Positions 52,897 to 61,632 of a DNA stretch of 64,000 nt are shown here, piece by piece. The notes below the pieces were generated by a model. It was not told the origin of the DNA, did no database searches, and was given only the letters and a program-made list of their open reading frames with translations. The number at the start of each line of letters is the position of its first letter. The stretch's first letter is position 1. This DNA is from DAOUJI01 sp034422875 (lineage in GTDB: Bacteria > Chloroflexota > Dehalococcoidia > Lucifugimonadales > JAGWBF01): positions 37,942-101,941 of the forward strand of contig DAOUJI010000031.1 of assembly GCA_034422875.1 (NCBI GenBank), given 5' to 3'. The translations under genes and the position numbers were made by a program.

Positions 52897-54030
52897 TTAA
52901 GTCTTGGGAACGCCGGTTATCGGGTCCAGCACCGGGTCCTCATGGAGGGCCGGCAGCACCTCTTTTGCGAAGAGCTCAAGGCTCTTTCTGGCCTTCTCGG
53001 CCGGCATCCCGCCAAACCGGGACATCCCGAACATCTCTATGGGTTTGACGGCCTCCTGGATTCTGCGCAGCTTCTCCAGGCACTGCTCGGGAGTGCCTAT
53101 GACCTGGGTGTCGTCCTGGGATGCTCTGGGGTCGCCCCTGTTAATCCTCTCGGCGGCGTCGGCATACACCTCATATCCCTTGGTGGCCCGGAAGTGGCTC
53201 GCTTCGTCGAACTCATAGTGCCTGGTGGCGGTCCAGTTCATGTTGGGCATGTACTCCCTGACACCCTGCTCGACCTCGGCCTCGGTCTCCGCACAGTACA
53301 TGAAGCATCCAACGGCGGGGTTTCGCGGCTCCAGCCCCTTCGCGACGCGTGTGGAGTTGTAGAAGTCCAGGTCCTTGATGTGGTCTTCCCATGACTTCTG
53401 GGGGATGATCATAAGGCCGGCGCCCGACTCCGCGGCGGCTTCGATGCTGGCGTTGGTGATGGAAGAGATGTAAATCCGTTCAGGCAGGTCCTTGGACAAC
53501 GGCTGCGGGCGTATGCTCATCTCCGGGACTTTGAAGATGTTGCCGTCATAGGAGAACCGCTCTTGGCTGAGGGCCAGCGTGATAATTTCCTGGGCCTCCT
53601 TGAAACGCTCTCTGGACTCGGACATTGGGATGTTGAAGGTCTCAAACTCCACTCTGGCGGCGCCCCTGCCGAATCCCAAAGTTATTGGACGGCCCTTGAG
53701 CATCACGTCCAGCATGGCTATCTGCTCGGCGACCCGGATGGGGTCGTGCCAGGGCAGGACCACCACCATGGTGGCCATGCCCACCTTCTCGGTCCTACCG
53801 GCGAAGTAGGTCAGGAACTGGAGGGCGTCGGGCATCAGCTCGTAGGGCGTGAAGTGGTGTTCAGTGGCCCAGATGGCGTCATATCCCAGGCTCTCCGACA
53901 GATCGGCCAACTCCAAGTCTTCCAGGAAGATTTCGTGGTCTGGTTGAATGGGAGGCTTGGAGAAGTCCCCCGACAGATACCGGTCCCAGTCACTGTAGTT
54001 TTGCGCAAAAACGGATACTCCAAATTTCAT
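52897..54030 (-). CDS. LLM-class flavin-dependent oxidoreductase
   Basis: A 377-residue luciferase-like TIM barrel, paralogous to the gene at 45409-46572: the shared MKFGVS...FAQN start, TEHHFTPYELMPDAL and VVVLPWHDPIRVAEQIAMLD are nearly identical. It follows the nitroreductase gene by 48 nt on the same strand, which could supply reduced flavin, and ends at a terminator. Substrate unknown. Confidence 0.9.
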   Translation of the reverse strand: MKFGVSVFAQNYSDWDRYLSGDFSKPPIQPDHEIFLEDLELADLSESLGYDAIWATEHHFTPYELMPDALQFLTYFAGRTEKVGMATMVVVLPWHDPIRVAEQIAMLDVMLKGRPITLGFGRGAARVEFETFNIPMSESRERFKEAQEIITLALSQERFSYDGNIFKVPEMSIRPQPLSKDLPERIYISSITNASIEAAAESGAGLMIIPQKSWEDHIKDLDFYNSTRVAKGLEPRNPAVGCFMYCAETEAEVEQGVREYMPNMNWTATRHYEFDEASHFRATKGYEVYADAAERINRGDPRASQDDTQVIGTPEQCLEKLRRIQEAVKPIEMFGMSRFGGMPAEKARKSLELFAKEVLPALHEDPVLDPITGVPKT

Positions 54031-54078
54031 TGCCGCCTCCTCAATTACTGAAATGCTGGCATAAAAGCAACGATGGGC

Positions 54079-54678
54079 CTAGCTAGACTGCTGACCCCAC
54101 TTGTCAAAGTGGGTCACCTCTTCGACGGGCCGCCGATTGTTGGGGCCGTATCTTACGCCGTCGGGGTATCCCAACGGGAGAAGGCAAATCGTCTCCCAGT
54201 CGTCAGGCATTCCCAAGTCTCGCTTCAACTCCGCCTCGAAGGACTTCTGGCGTGTCACAAGGGCGCTGGCCAGACCTAGACCTCTGGCCGCCAGCAGTAT
54301 ATTTTGCACTGTGGGGTATATGGAAGAACCGGCAGGGCCTGCTCCGGCTTTGGTCTCCTGGCACACAAGAATGTAGGCAGGAACGTCTTCCATGTGCTCA
54401 GCCAGGTGTAAGGCGCCCCGGTACATGATCGTCTCGGACTTGTTGAGGTTCGGCGGCGGCGTGATGGGGTGCTGCCGGGAGTATTCCCCAATCTTCCTGC
54501 GCTGCTCAGCGTCTCTGATTACCACGAATCCCCAACCTTGAGAATTGCTGCCGCTTGGAGCTCTGATTCCTGCGTCCAAGATCTTCCAGATCAGGTTGTC
54601 ATCCACTGGGTCGGGCTTGAAATATCGGAGAGCCCTCTGGGAGTAGATAGCTTCAAACAGGCCGATGTCTTCTGCCAT
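54079..54678 (-). CDS. Nitroreductase-family flavoprotein
   Basis: A 199-residue FMN-dependent oxidoreductase. SQRALRYFKPDPV (about 13-25) provides FMN-phosphate contacts and APSGSNSQGWGFVVI (36-50) is the family signature; the C-terminal LPLGYPDG is also typical. It is the first gene of a probable unit with the downstream luciferase-like monooxygenase and might recycle FMNH2 for it (inference). Confidence 0.9.
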   Translation of the reverse strand: MAEDIGLFEAIYSQRALRYFKPDPVDDNLIWKILDAGIRAPSGSNSQGWGFVVIRDAEQRRKIGEYSRQHPITPPPNLNKSETIMYRGALHLAEHMEDVPAYILVCQETKAGAGPAGSSIYPTVQNILLAARGLGLASALVTRQKSFEAELKRDLGMPDDWETICLLPLGYPDGVRYGPNNRRPVEEVTHFDKWGQQSS

Positions 54679-54823
54679 GCCAGTCCTCCTTTCGGTCCAT
54701 TCCGCACCATATTACTCCCAAGCCAACACTGTGTCCAATCAGGTGCGCAGGGGCAAAGCCGGAGAGGGCGCCCGTCGTTCCTCATAGGTCTCTAAAGACG
54801 TGATAAGAGCCTATGTGGGCTTC

Positions 54824-54853
54824 TTGGGATATAGAAACAGGGCCGATTATAAT
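54824..54853 (+). promoter_or_regulatory. Promoter of the acidic protein gene
   Basis: TTGGGA (54824-54829), an 18-nt spacer and a perfect TATAAT (54848-54853). The leader of about 40 nt contains AAAGGAGG before the GTG at 54901. Confidence 0.55.
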
Positions 54854-54900
54854 CGCTGCGTAATCATATTTTTCTTTTTCTCATCCAAAGGAGGTTCAAG

Positions 54901-55602
54901 GTGACCGATTCAGGAAGGATTCTGCAAGCTTCAAAAGTCATCGGATGCTTCGAAGAAATTATGGACGGCAATCTCATGCTGGCCAACGGCTCAGAAGAAG
55001 GTCCCGAGGCTGTCTCGACCCACTTCGACGTGACCATCGACTTCGTCGACGAGTGGCTGGGGCGGAATGTCGAGGCCCTTATCATCAACAACGTTTGCGT
55101 CCGGCTGACCGACAAGGAAAACGGCCTGACTTATCCCGAAGTGACCACGGTCCCGGCAATGGGAGACGCTGAGGAAGCCGACGAAACTCCCACTGTCGAC
55201 TCCCACGAGCACGACGACGACTCTGAGCACACCGAAGTCTCCGCCGAAGCGGCAGTGATGGAAGTCACCGAAGCGGACGAGGAAGAGGAAGCCCCCAACG
55301 AGACTCCGGCGATTGCCGCGTTCGAACTCTCCCGCCAGGCCTCCCTGTTGGAGACGCCCGAGTCCGAGGAAGCTGAGGAAGAGGAAGCTCCAGCCTCAGA
55401 AGAGTCGGAGGAGACGCCCAGCATTGCGGCCGAAGTTGAGAAACCTGAAGAACGGCGCATCGTGTGGCCTCCATTCGAAGACGAGGAAGAGGAGGATGCG
55501 CCTGCGGAGGCGCCTTCCCACTCCTATGCGCTGTCTCAGTCCAGTTCCGAGCCCAGAACGGACGACTATCGGAGCAGTGAAACCGAGCACTTCAGGTTCT
55601 AA
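54901..55602 (+). CDS. Highly acidic protein of unknown function
   Basis: A 233-residue protein starting at a GTG with AAAGGAGG upstream. Residues 1-80 look like a small folded domain (ASKVIGCFEEIMDGNL, THFDVTIDFVDEWLG). Residues about 85-200 are a low-complexity run of Glu, Asp, Ser, Pro and Ala with almost no basic residues. The tail is Ser-rich and ends EHFRF, aromatic and basic. It has its own clear promoter. No family is recognised. Resembles acidic intrinsically disordered binding or scaffold proteins. Confidence 0.75.
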   Translation: MTDSGRILQASKVIGCFEEIMDGNLMLANGSEEGPEAVSTHFDVTIDFVDEWLGRNVEALIINNVCVRLTDKENGLTYPEVTTVPAMGDAEEADETPTVDSHEHDDDSEHTEVSAEAAVMEVTEADEEEEAPNETPAIAAFELSRQASLLETPESEEAEEEEAPASEESEETPSIAAEVEKPEERRIVWPPFEDEEEEDAPAEAPSHSYALSQSSSEPRTDDYRSSETEHFRF

Positions 55603-55769
55603 GGAGCCTGAATTCGAGTCTGCCCTTTCTGGGGTGGCCTCTGCCCGTTCGTCCAACAGGCTCTTGATCCGCGCCGCTTGGCCGCCTTCATGTCCGACGT
55701 GGTATAGTGTCCGAGAGCTATAGCGTAAGCTGCCGTTTGACATAAAGCTGATTCGGAGGCGTTTGAGAC

Positions 55770-56714
55770 ATGACTATGCGACTCGGTCAAGGAAGCCACG
55801 TTTTCGAGCCTGTGCCGGACTGGGAGAAGCTGCCCCAGGGTTGGACTTTCCAGGAATGTCCTGGGGTCGCCGTAGACTCCCAGGACAACGTCTATGTGTT
55901 GACCAGGGGTGAGCACCCCATCATCGTTTTCGACCGGGACGGCAACTTCATCAGGTCCTTCGGCGAGGGACTCTTCAGCGACAGGACCCACGGCCTGTAC
56001 ATATCGGAGGACGACCGGTTGGTCGCCGCCGACGACGGAATCCACACCATCCAGGTCTTCAACCTCGAGGGTGAAAAACTGATGGAGATCGGGGAACGGA
56101 ACCACCCCGCCCCCAAGTGGTCCGGCCAACCCTTCAACCGCCCCACCTCGGGCGCAATCAGGCCTGCCAACGGAGACTTCTACATATCCGACGGCTACGG
56201 AAACTCCCGCATCCACGTCTATTCTCCCCAGGGCGAGTACAAGTTCTCGTGGGGTGAGCCAGGCATTGACGCCGGTCAGTTCATACGCCCCCACAACATC
56301 GCCGTGGACGAGGATGACCGCATATATGTCGTGGACCGGGAAGCCCACCGCATCCAGCTATTCGATCCCGAGGGGAACTTCCTGACCATGTGGAACAACA
56401 TCCACCGGCCAGACGCGATGGTGCTGCGCCACGGCCACATCTACGTGGGCGAGCTCAATGGCATGGGCGGAGTGGACGACGCGCCCGGACTTGGGCACAG
56501 GGTCAGCATTTACGACCTGGACGGCAATATGGTCTCCCGATTCGGTGACCCTGAAGAGGGTGAGGAGCCCCACCAGTTCATAGCTCCCCACGGCATCGCG
56601 GTCGACTCACGGGGTGACTTGTACGTGAGCGAGGTCTCCTACACTATTCGCGGCCAGCACAGGAACCCACCCCAGGAGCTGAAGAGCCTCCGCAAGTTCC
56701 GGCTGGCGGCGTAG
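55770..56714 (+). CDS. NHL-repeat beta-propeller protein
   Basis: A 314-residue six-bladed propeller with repeated NHL-type units: GVAVDSQDNVYVLTRGEHPI, GLYISEDDRLVAADDGIHTIQVF, NIAVDEDDRIYVVDREAHRIQLF and GIAVDSRGDLYVSEVSY. This pattern is shared with peptidylamidoglycolate-lyase-like proteins. No signal peptide is seen, so a cytoplasmic place is likely. A CGGAGGCG element precedes the ATG. The ligand is unknown. Confidence 0.85.
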   Translation: MTMRLGQGSHVFEPVPDWEKLPQGWTFQECPGVAVDSQDNVYVLTRGEHPIIVFDRDGNFIRSFGEGLFSDRTHGLYISEDDRLVAADDGIHTIQVFNLEGEKLMEIGERNHPAPKWSGQPFNRPTSGAIRPANGDFYISDGYGNSRIHVYSPQGEYKFSWGEPGIDAGQFIRPHNIAVDEDDRIYVVDREAHRIQLFDPEGNFLTMWNNIHRPDAMVLRHGHIYVGELNGMGGVDDAPGLGHRVSIYDLDGNMVSRFGDPEEGEEPHQFIAPHGIAVDSRGDLYVSEVSYTIRGQHRNPPQELKSLRKFRLAA

Positions 56715-56772
56715 CGGGGCCTCAGAGAGCTTCAGGACATGTGGCGGCCCGTGGCTGTCTTCAGAAGCGTCT

Positions 56773-57195
56773 CTAGCGGTCCACCAACTCGATCCTGTCG
56801 GCGTAACGCCGGAAGTCTGCCGCGTTGAACGTAAGCAGCCTGCGCTCGCCGTGAGCCAGCATGGTCGCGACTATGTTGGCATCGTGAATCTGGCACCCAC
56901 CTACTGGAACTTCACGACAGAGGTCGATCAACGTCTGAGTCACTGCTGGACCGTCCTCCAATATCTCGAATGCGCGAACCAATCTACTAGCGTCATCAAT
57001 CGCTTCAGCCAACGTCATGGGGGTAAGCCAGGTTTGGGGCCGAGTGACGGTGGATAAGTATTCACGGACAACCTGACGGCTTATTCGCATTGGTTCGAGG
57101 CTCAGAAAGCCTTGTTTCAATCGCACCCTGGCGAAGTCGTGGCCCGGAGCATGGGTAATTCGGGAGCGTACGAGGACGTTAGTGTCTACGAACAA
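56773..57195 (-). CDS. PIN-domain toxin (VapC-like)
   Basis: A 140-residue PIN ribonuclease. The acidic active-site residues are visible as D4 (FVDTN), E45 (VVREYL), D105 (IHDANIVA) and D127 (FNAADF). Such toxins cleave tRNA or rRNA when freed from their antitoxin. The start is a TTG 4 nt after the stop of the upstream gene, whose last codons (GAGGACAGGG) supply its ribosome-binding site. No classical VapB is present; the upstream gene takes that place. Confidence 0.85.
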   Translation of the reverse strand: MFVDTNVLVRSRITHAPGHDFARVRLKQGFLSLEPMRISRQVVREYLSTVTRPQTWLTPMTLAEAIDDASRLVRAFEILEDGPAVTQTLIDLCREVPVGGCQIHDANIVATMLAHGERRLLTFNAADFRRYADRIELVDR

Positions 57196-57199
57196 CAGG

Positions 57200-57601
57200 C
57201 TAGACCCTGTCCTCGTATATGTCCTCTCTTCTGAGACTCAGACCTTCCGGCCATACCAGCGTGGGGTGGACGGGCCACACAGTATCCAGAATCGACGTGA
57301 GAACGGTATCGCGCCGCTTCCGTCTGAGCAACAGAGTCTCAGCGTCCATGTCGACCTCTGCCGTCTCCCATCCGGCAGCACACCAAGCGAGGGCATGGCT
57401 GTGGCCTCCGCCGCTCTGATTTGCCCACCATGGTCGGTGAAGGCGGGCAGACGGGGGCAGATGGAAACCAATGATTGCTTCTATCTCACTGAAGGTGGTC
57501 CGCCACTCCTGGGCTTGAAGACCACAAAGGTGACTATAAAGTCTCCGGTATTTTCCCCGGAGCGCCGTCCCGCGATGACTTTGGCGCTGCTCTATCGACA
57601 T
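57200..57601 (-). CDS. DUF7662-like protein, candidate antitoxin of the PIN toxin
   Basis: A 133-residue protein. Residues 17-94 resemble the uncharacterised DUF7662-type domain: KYRRLYSHL, FSEIEAIIGFHLPPSAR, the aromatic RPWWANQS and AWCAAGWETAEVDMD. The last 35 residues end in LSLRREDIYEDRV, which looks like the toxin-binding tail (REDIYxDR) of ribbon-helix-helix or AbrB antitoxins. GGAGG lies just before the ATG. Its 4-nt spacing to the PIN gene supports a toxin-antitoxin operon. The family name is from memory and should be treated as provisional. Confidence 0.7.
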   Translation of the reverse strand: MSIEQRQSHRGTALRGKYRRLYSHLCGLQAQEWRTTFSEIEAIIGFHLPPSARLHRPWWANQSGGGHSHALAWCAAGWETAEVDMDAETLLLRRKRRDTVLTSILDTVWPVHPTLVWPEGLSLRREDIYEDRV

Positions 57602-57641
57602 TTTGCCTCCAGTACCCCCAACGAGACCTCTGGAACAACCG

Positions 57642-58580
57642 CTAGAAGATGGCCAGCGGATTCACCGGGGAGCCTGTGGCCCCGTCCCACCGCAGTGGGG
57701 CCACAAGGAACATGAACTCCCACCTGCCCAGTTTCTGGCACATTTCCGTCAACTCCTCACAGTTGGCCGCGTCTATTAGCCACAGCCCCATGAACACAAT
57801 GCCCACGACGTGAATGGGGCCTCCGGGATTCGTGTATCCACTGGGGCTCGCGTCTTGAGATGCATCGGCGACGATCAGAGACACCCCTCGTTCCTTCAGC
57901 CAGGGCAGACACGCAGCTTGCAACCCAGGTCGGTCGGGGGTGTCCAGGGGCCCGGCCTCCAGACGCCGCTTGTACCACCCCAGCCGTACGATAAGCGCGT
58001 CTCCTTCGGTCACTTTGACGCCCTGGGCAGCTTCTGCGGCTTCCAGGTCCTCGGGGAAGACAGGTTCGCCGGCCTCCAGCCAGTCCCTGCCCTTGAGCTT
58101 GGCTATATCCAGCAGCACCCCGCGGGTGACCACTCCGTCCTTCACCAGCTCGACGCCGCCCTCGGATGCCTTCTTTTGGACCCCCACCGAGTCCGCAGGA
58201 CGTCCGTTGTACATCTGGCCGTCCCAGAATTGGTGGCAGATGGAGTCGAGGTGGGTGATGGTGACCCCGTGGTAGTAGAGGGCCAGGAAGTCGGAAGCTC
58301 CGCCTGATCCCTTCTCCGGGGCCGCTTCTCCGCTCCCGATCATGTAGTGGACGGGAGGAATGCGGAAGTTGCCCAGGTCCGGCGCAATCTCAGGCACAAT
58401 CAGGCGCGAGCAGCTAACCGCCACCCCTTCTTTGACTAGAGCTCCCGCTTCCGCCTTCTTGGCTTCCGTAATCAGGTTCAGGGTGCCTATTTCGTCGTCG
58501 TCTCCCCACCTACCCCAGTTGCTCAGGGATTTCATGTATCCCTGGACTTCCTGCTCTGTGGGGACGTTTCTGGTTGTCAT
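57642..58580 (-). CDS. Cyclase family protein (kynurenine formamidase-like), copy 1
   Basis: A 312-residue metal-dependent hydrolase of the putative cyclase family (PF04199). The metal motif HLDSICH is at 110-116. It begins with the shared SNWGRWGDDDEIGTLNLI block and ends in the common SPVNPLAIF tail. It is the most downstream of four tandem paralogs; its start lies 30 nt from copy 2. Family members hydrolyse amides or lactones such as N-formylkynurenine or isatin. Substrate unknown. Confidence 0.9.
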   Translation of the reverse strand: MTTRNVPTEQEVQGYMKSLSNWGRWGDDDEIGTLNLITEAKKAEAGALVKEGVAVSCSRLIVPEIAPDLGNFRIPPVHYMIGSGEAAPEKGSGGASDFLALYYHGVTITHLDSICHQFWDGQMYNGRPADSVGVQKKASEGGVELVKDGVVTRGVLLDIAKLKGRDWLEAGEPVFPEDLEAAEAAQGVKVTEGDALIVRLGWYKRRLEAGPLDTPDRPGLQAACLPWLKERGVSLIVADASQDASPSGYTNPGGPIHVVGIVFMGLWLIDAANCEELTEMCQKLGRWEFMFLVAPLRWDGATGSPVNPLAIF

Positions 58581-58610
58581 AAGATGGCCTCCAAATGTTC
58601 GTTGACGGCC

Positions 58611-59549
58611 CTAGAATATGGCCACTGGGTTAATTGGCGAGCCAGTGGCGTTCTTGAACACCAGCGGCGCCACAGTGAACATGAACTCCCATCTGCCCAG
58701 CCGCTCGCACACCTCGACCAGCTCTTCGCAATTACCGGCGTCAATGAGCCACAGGCCCATGTAGACGATACCCACCTTGTGGATAGGCGGCGCTACGTTG
58801 GGGTACTCCGGCGCGGGATGAACGTCTTGGGAAGCGTCTGCGAACAGGACGGACACTCCCCTCTCGTGTAGCCAGGGCAGCGTCTGGGCGTGAAGGCCCG
58901 GCCTCACGCCGCCCCCTAAAGGTCCCTGCTCCAGCCTGCGTTTGTACCAACCGAAGCGCAGGCACAAGGCGTCACCCTCCTCCACACGGACTCCCTGGGC
59001 TTCCTCGGCGGCTTCCAGGTCGTCAGTGAATACGGCCTCGCCAGGTTCCAAATAGTCTTTGCCTTTGAGCTTGGCAATGTCCAGCAGCACGCCCCGTGTG
59101 ACGACTCCGTCCTTCACCTTGTCGACACTCAAGGAGCTGGCCCGTTCAAGTACGTTGACCTCACGGGCCGGGCGCCCGTTGTACATCTGCCCGTCCCAAA
59201 TCTGGTGGCACAGACTGTCCAGGTGGGTCACCGTCAGGCCGTGGAAGGAGATGCCCAAAAAGTCTGAGGCGTACCCGTTCTCCTTTTCAGGAGTCACCTC
59301 ACCCGTGTTAATCATGTAATGCAGCGGCGGGATGGACGTTACGTCCGGCACGGCCGCTTCCGGGATGATGGGCCGAGCGCAACTGACGCTCACGCCGTCC
59401 CGTATCAGTCTGCCTGCCTGGGCCCTCTTCTCGGGCGTTATCAGATTCAGCGTGCCCAACTGGTCGTCGGCGCCCCAGCGCCCCCAGTTGGACAGGGACG
59501 TCATATAGCCGATGAGTTCCTCTTCTGTGGGTATCTTGCGATCAGCCAT
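58611..59549 (-). CDS. Cyclase family protein, copy 2
   Basis: A 312-residue paralog with the same block order: SNWGRWGADDQLGTLNLI, THLDSLCHQIWDGQMYNG, GVLLDIAKLKGKDYL and a SPINPVAIF tail. AAGGAGG lies upstream of its ATG, directly after a 20-bp tandem duplication. The VRPGLHAQTLPWL region differs from the other copies, suggesting a changed substrate pocket. Confidence 0.9.
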   Translation of the reverse strand: MADRKIPTEEELIGYMTSLSNWGRWGADDQLGTLNLITPEKRAQAGRLIRDGVSVSCARPIIPEAAVPDVTSIPPLHYMINTGEVTPEKENGYASDFLGISFHGLTVTHLDSLCHQIWDGQMYNGRPAREVNVLERASSLSVDKVKDGVVTRGVLLDIAKLKGKDYLEPGEAVFTDDLEAAEEAQGVRVEEGDALCLRFGWYKRRLEQGPLGGGVRPGLHAQTLPWLHERGVSVLFADASQDVHPAPEYPNVAPPIHKVGIVYMGLWLIDAGNCEELVEVCERLGRWEFMFTVAPLVFKNATGSPINPVAIF

Positions 59550-59560
59550 TCAGGTCCTCC

Positions 59561-59600
59561 TTAGAAGATGGCCAGTGGATTTAGAAGATGGCCAGTGGAT
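59561..59600. repeat. 20-bp tandem duplication at the end of cyclase copy 3
   Basis: The unit TTAGAAGATGGCCAGTGGAT occurs twice in direct succession (59561-59580 and 59581-59600). It encodes the last residues and stop codon of copy 3 on the minus strand; the second unit lies after the stop codon and runs up to the ribosome-binding site of copy 2. Confidence 0.95.
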
Positions 59601-60516
59601 TTACAGGGCACCCCGTGGCCTTGTCCCACCGTAAGGGCGCTACTGTGAACATGAATTCCCATCGATTGAGCCGTTCGCAAATGGGGGTGATTTCTTCCAG
59701 ATTGGCGGCGTCGACAAGCCACAGTCCCATGCCCACCATGCCGATGGTGTGTATGGGTATGCGCAGACTGTACCCGCTGGGCTGCACATCATGAGAAGCG
59801 TCGGCGACCAGGAGAGATACGCCCCGCTCCTTGAGCCAGGGCAGGCACGCAGCGTGCAGCCCGGGCCTGTCCCCGTTGGGCGGCGGCCCCACCTCTTCTC
59901 GCTTCTTGAACCAACCCAGGCGCACGATAAGCGCGTCTCCCTCTTCCACCCGGACTCCCTGGGACTGTTCGGCGGCTTCCAGGTCTTCGGGGAAAACCGC
60001 CTCACCCGCTTCCAGCCAGGGCTTTCCCAAGACCTTGGTGACGTCCAGCAATACACCCCGAGTGACTATGCCGTCCTTGGTCAATTGGATGCCGCCCACA
60101 GTGGCTTTGGCCGCAGTGCTAACGTCTTTAGCGCTCTTGCCGTTGAACATCTTGCCGTCCCAGAACTGGTGGCAGATGGAGTCCAGGTGGGTGATTGTCC
60201 AGCCGTGGAAGTAGAAACCAATGAAGTCAGAGACCCCGCCAGGCCCTTTCTCAGGGGCAGCTTCTCCGGAATTGAGCATGTAGTGCATTGGCGGGATACG
60301 ACCTGTGCCAGTATCGGACGCAATCTCAGGAATGATGGGTCTGGCGCAACTGACTCCTATCCCCTCAGTAACGAGAGCGGCAGCCGCGGCTTTCTTCTGT
60401 GGGGTAATCAGATTGAGAGTGCCAAGCTCGTCGTCCGGCCCCCAACGGCCCCAGTTGGACAGAGAGTCCATATAGGCCATCATTTCAGCTTCAGAAGGCG
60501 CGTTGCGTTCAGTCAT
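59581..60516 (-). CDS. Cyclase family protein, copy 3
   Basis: A 311-residue paralog; the start is the ATG at 60516 with GGGAGGAG upstream (a 6-residue longer frame exists). HLDSICHQFWDGKMFNG carries the metal motif, and the C-terminus CPVNPLAIF is shared. Differs from copies 1 and 2 in the GVQLTKDG/VTKVLGKPWL region. Confidence 0.9.
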   Translation of the reverse strand: MTERNAPSEAEMMAYMDSLSNWGRWGPDDELGTLNLITPQKKAAAAALVTEGIGVSCARPIIPEIASDTGTGRIPPMHYMLNSGEAAPEKGPGGVSDFIGFYFHGWTITHLDSICHQFWDGKMFNGKSAKDVSTAAKATVGGIQLTKDGIVTRGVLLDVTKVLGKPWLEAGEAVFPEDLEAAEQSQGVRVEEGDALIVRLGWFKKREEVGPPPNGDRPGLHAACLPWLKERGVSLLVADASHDVQPSGYSLRIPIHTIGMVGMGLWLVDAANLEEITPICERLNRWEFMFTVAPLRWDKATGCPVNPLAIF

Positions 60517-60557
60517 AGTTACTCCTCCCGACACTAGGTCGCGGAGTTAACATAAAG

Positions 60558-61493
60558 CTAGAATACAGCCAGGGGATTTATGGGCGAGCCGGTGGCCCCA
60601 TTGAATCTCAATGGAGCCATAATGAACATGAATTCGTAGCGGTTTAGACGGTTGGCGACCTCGACAACCTCCTCGCAGTTGCCGCAGTCGATGAGCCACA
60701 GCCCCATGTGAGGGATGCCCACACGGTGGATGGGCATCCCTGTGATCGGGTATCCGTGAGTAGGTCCTACATCCTGGGCCGCGTCTGCGTGGAGGATGGA
60801 TACGCCACGCTCGTAGAGGTAGGGAATGCAGGCTGCGTGCAGACCAGGTCGGTCGGTGTTGTGGTGAGGGCCTTCCACCATCCGCTTCTTGAACCATCCG
60901 GTGCGGACCATCAGGCAGTCGCCTTCTTCGACCTTGACGCCCGCAGCCTCTTCAGCGGCTTCCAACTCGTCAGGAAAGACAGGCTCGCCTGCGTCCATCC
61001 ACTCCTTGCCTTTCAGGGCGGCGATGTCGAGAAGGACCCCGCGAGTGATTACACCATCCTTGGCGTTCTGGACACCGCCGGCGGTGGCTTTCTTTTGAAC
61101 GCCGACATCGGACGCGGGCTTTCCGTTGTACATTTTGCCGTCCCAGAACATGTGGCACAGGCTGTCCAAGTGAGTGATCGTGTATCCGTGGAACGCCATT
61201 CCCAGAAAGTCGGAAGCGCCGCCAGGCCCTTTGTCAGGGGAAGCGTCTCCGGAGTTGATCATATAATGAAGAGGAGGAATTCCTATCATGTCCGTAGTTA
61301 GCTCGGGAATGATGGGCCGTGAAGCGCTGACGGAAATCCCTTCCTTCACCAGCGCGGCCGCCTGTGCCCGTTTCGCCGGGGTAATCAGATTCAGTGTCCC
61401 CATTTCGTCGTCCGGACCCCAACGGCCCCAGTTGGAGTATTTCTGCATCCAGCTCAAGACTTCATCTTCGGTGGGAATGTGTCTGTCAGTCAT
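60558..61493 (-). CDS. Cyclase family protein, copy 4
   Basis: A 311-residue paralog and first gene of the tandem array: KYSNWGRWGPDDEMGTLNLI, HLDSLCHMFWDGKMYNG (metal motif), and a SPINPLAVF tail. All four copies lie on the same strand with gaps of about 30-65 nt and probably form one operon whose promoter lies in 61494-61700. Confidence 0.9.
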   Translation of the reverse strand: MTDRHIPTEDEVLSWMQKYSNWGRWGPDDEMGTLNLITPAKRAQAAALVKEGISVSASRPIIPELTTDMIGIPPLHYMINSGDASPDKGPGGASDFLGMAFHGYTITHLDSLCHMFWDGKMYNGKPASDVGVQKKATAGGVQNAKDGVITRGVLLDIAALKGKEWMDAGEPVFPDELEAAEEAAGVKVEEGDCLMVRTGWFKKRMVEGPHHNTDRPGLHAACIPYLYERGVSILHADAAQDVGPTHGYPITGMPIHRVGIPHMGLWLIDCGNCEEVVEVANRLNRYEFMFIMAPLRFNGATGSPINPLAVF

Positions 61494-61632
61494 AGAAACG
61501 CCTCCGTATGGTGGAGATTTCTCAAGACGAGTGCGGACGCTCAGTCAACGCCCAGCCTTGGCGTATCATATTCGATAGCCTTCGCATGGACAAGGGGCGG
61601 CCTTTAGGGACGTCGCCAGTGGGTGAGATGCA

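Noticed and set aside
57182..57715. 177-codon plus-strand frame over the toxin-antitoxin region
   Set aside because: It is antisense to the DUF7662-like gene, whose domain and ribosome-binding site are convincing.
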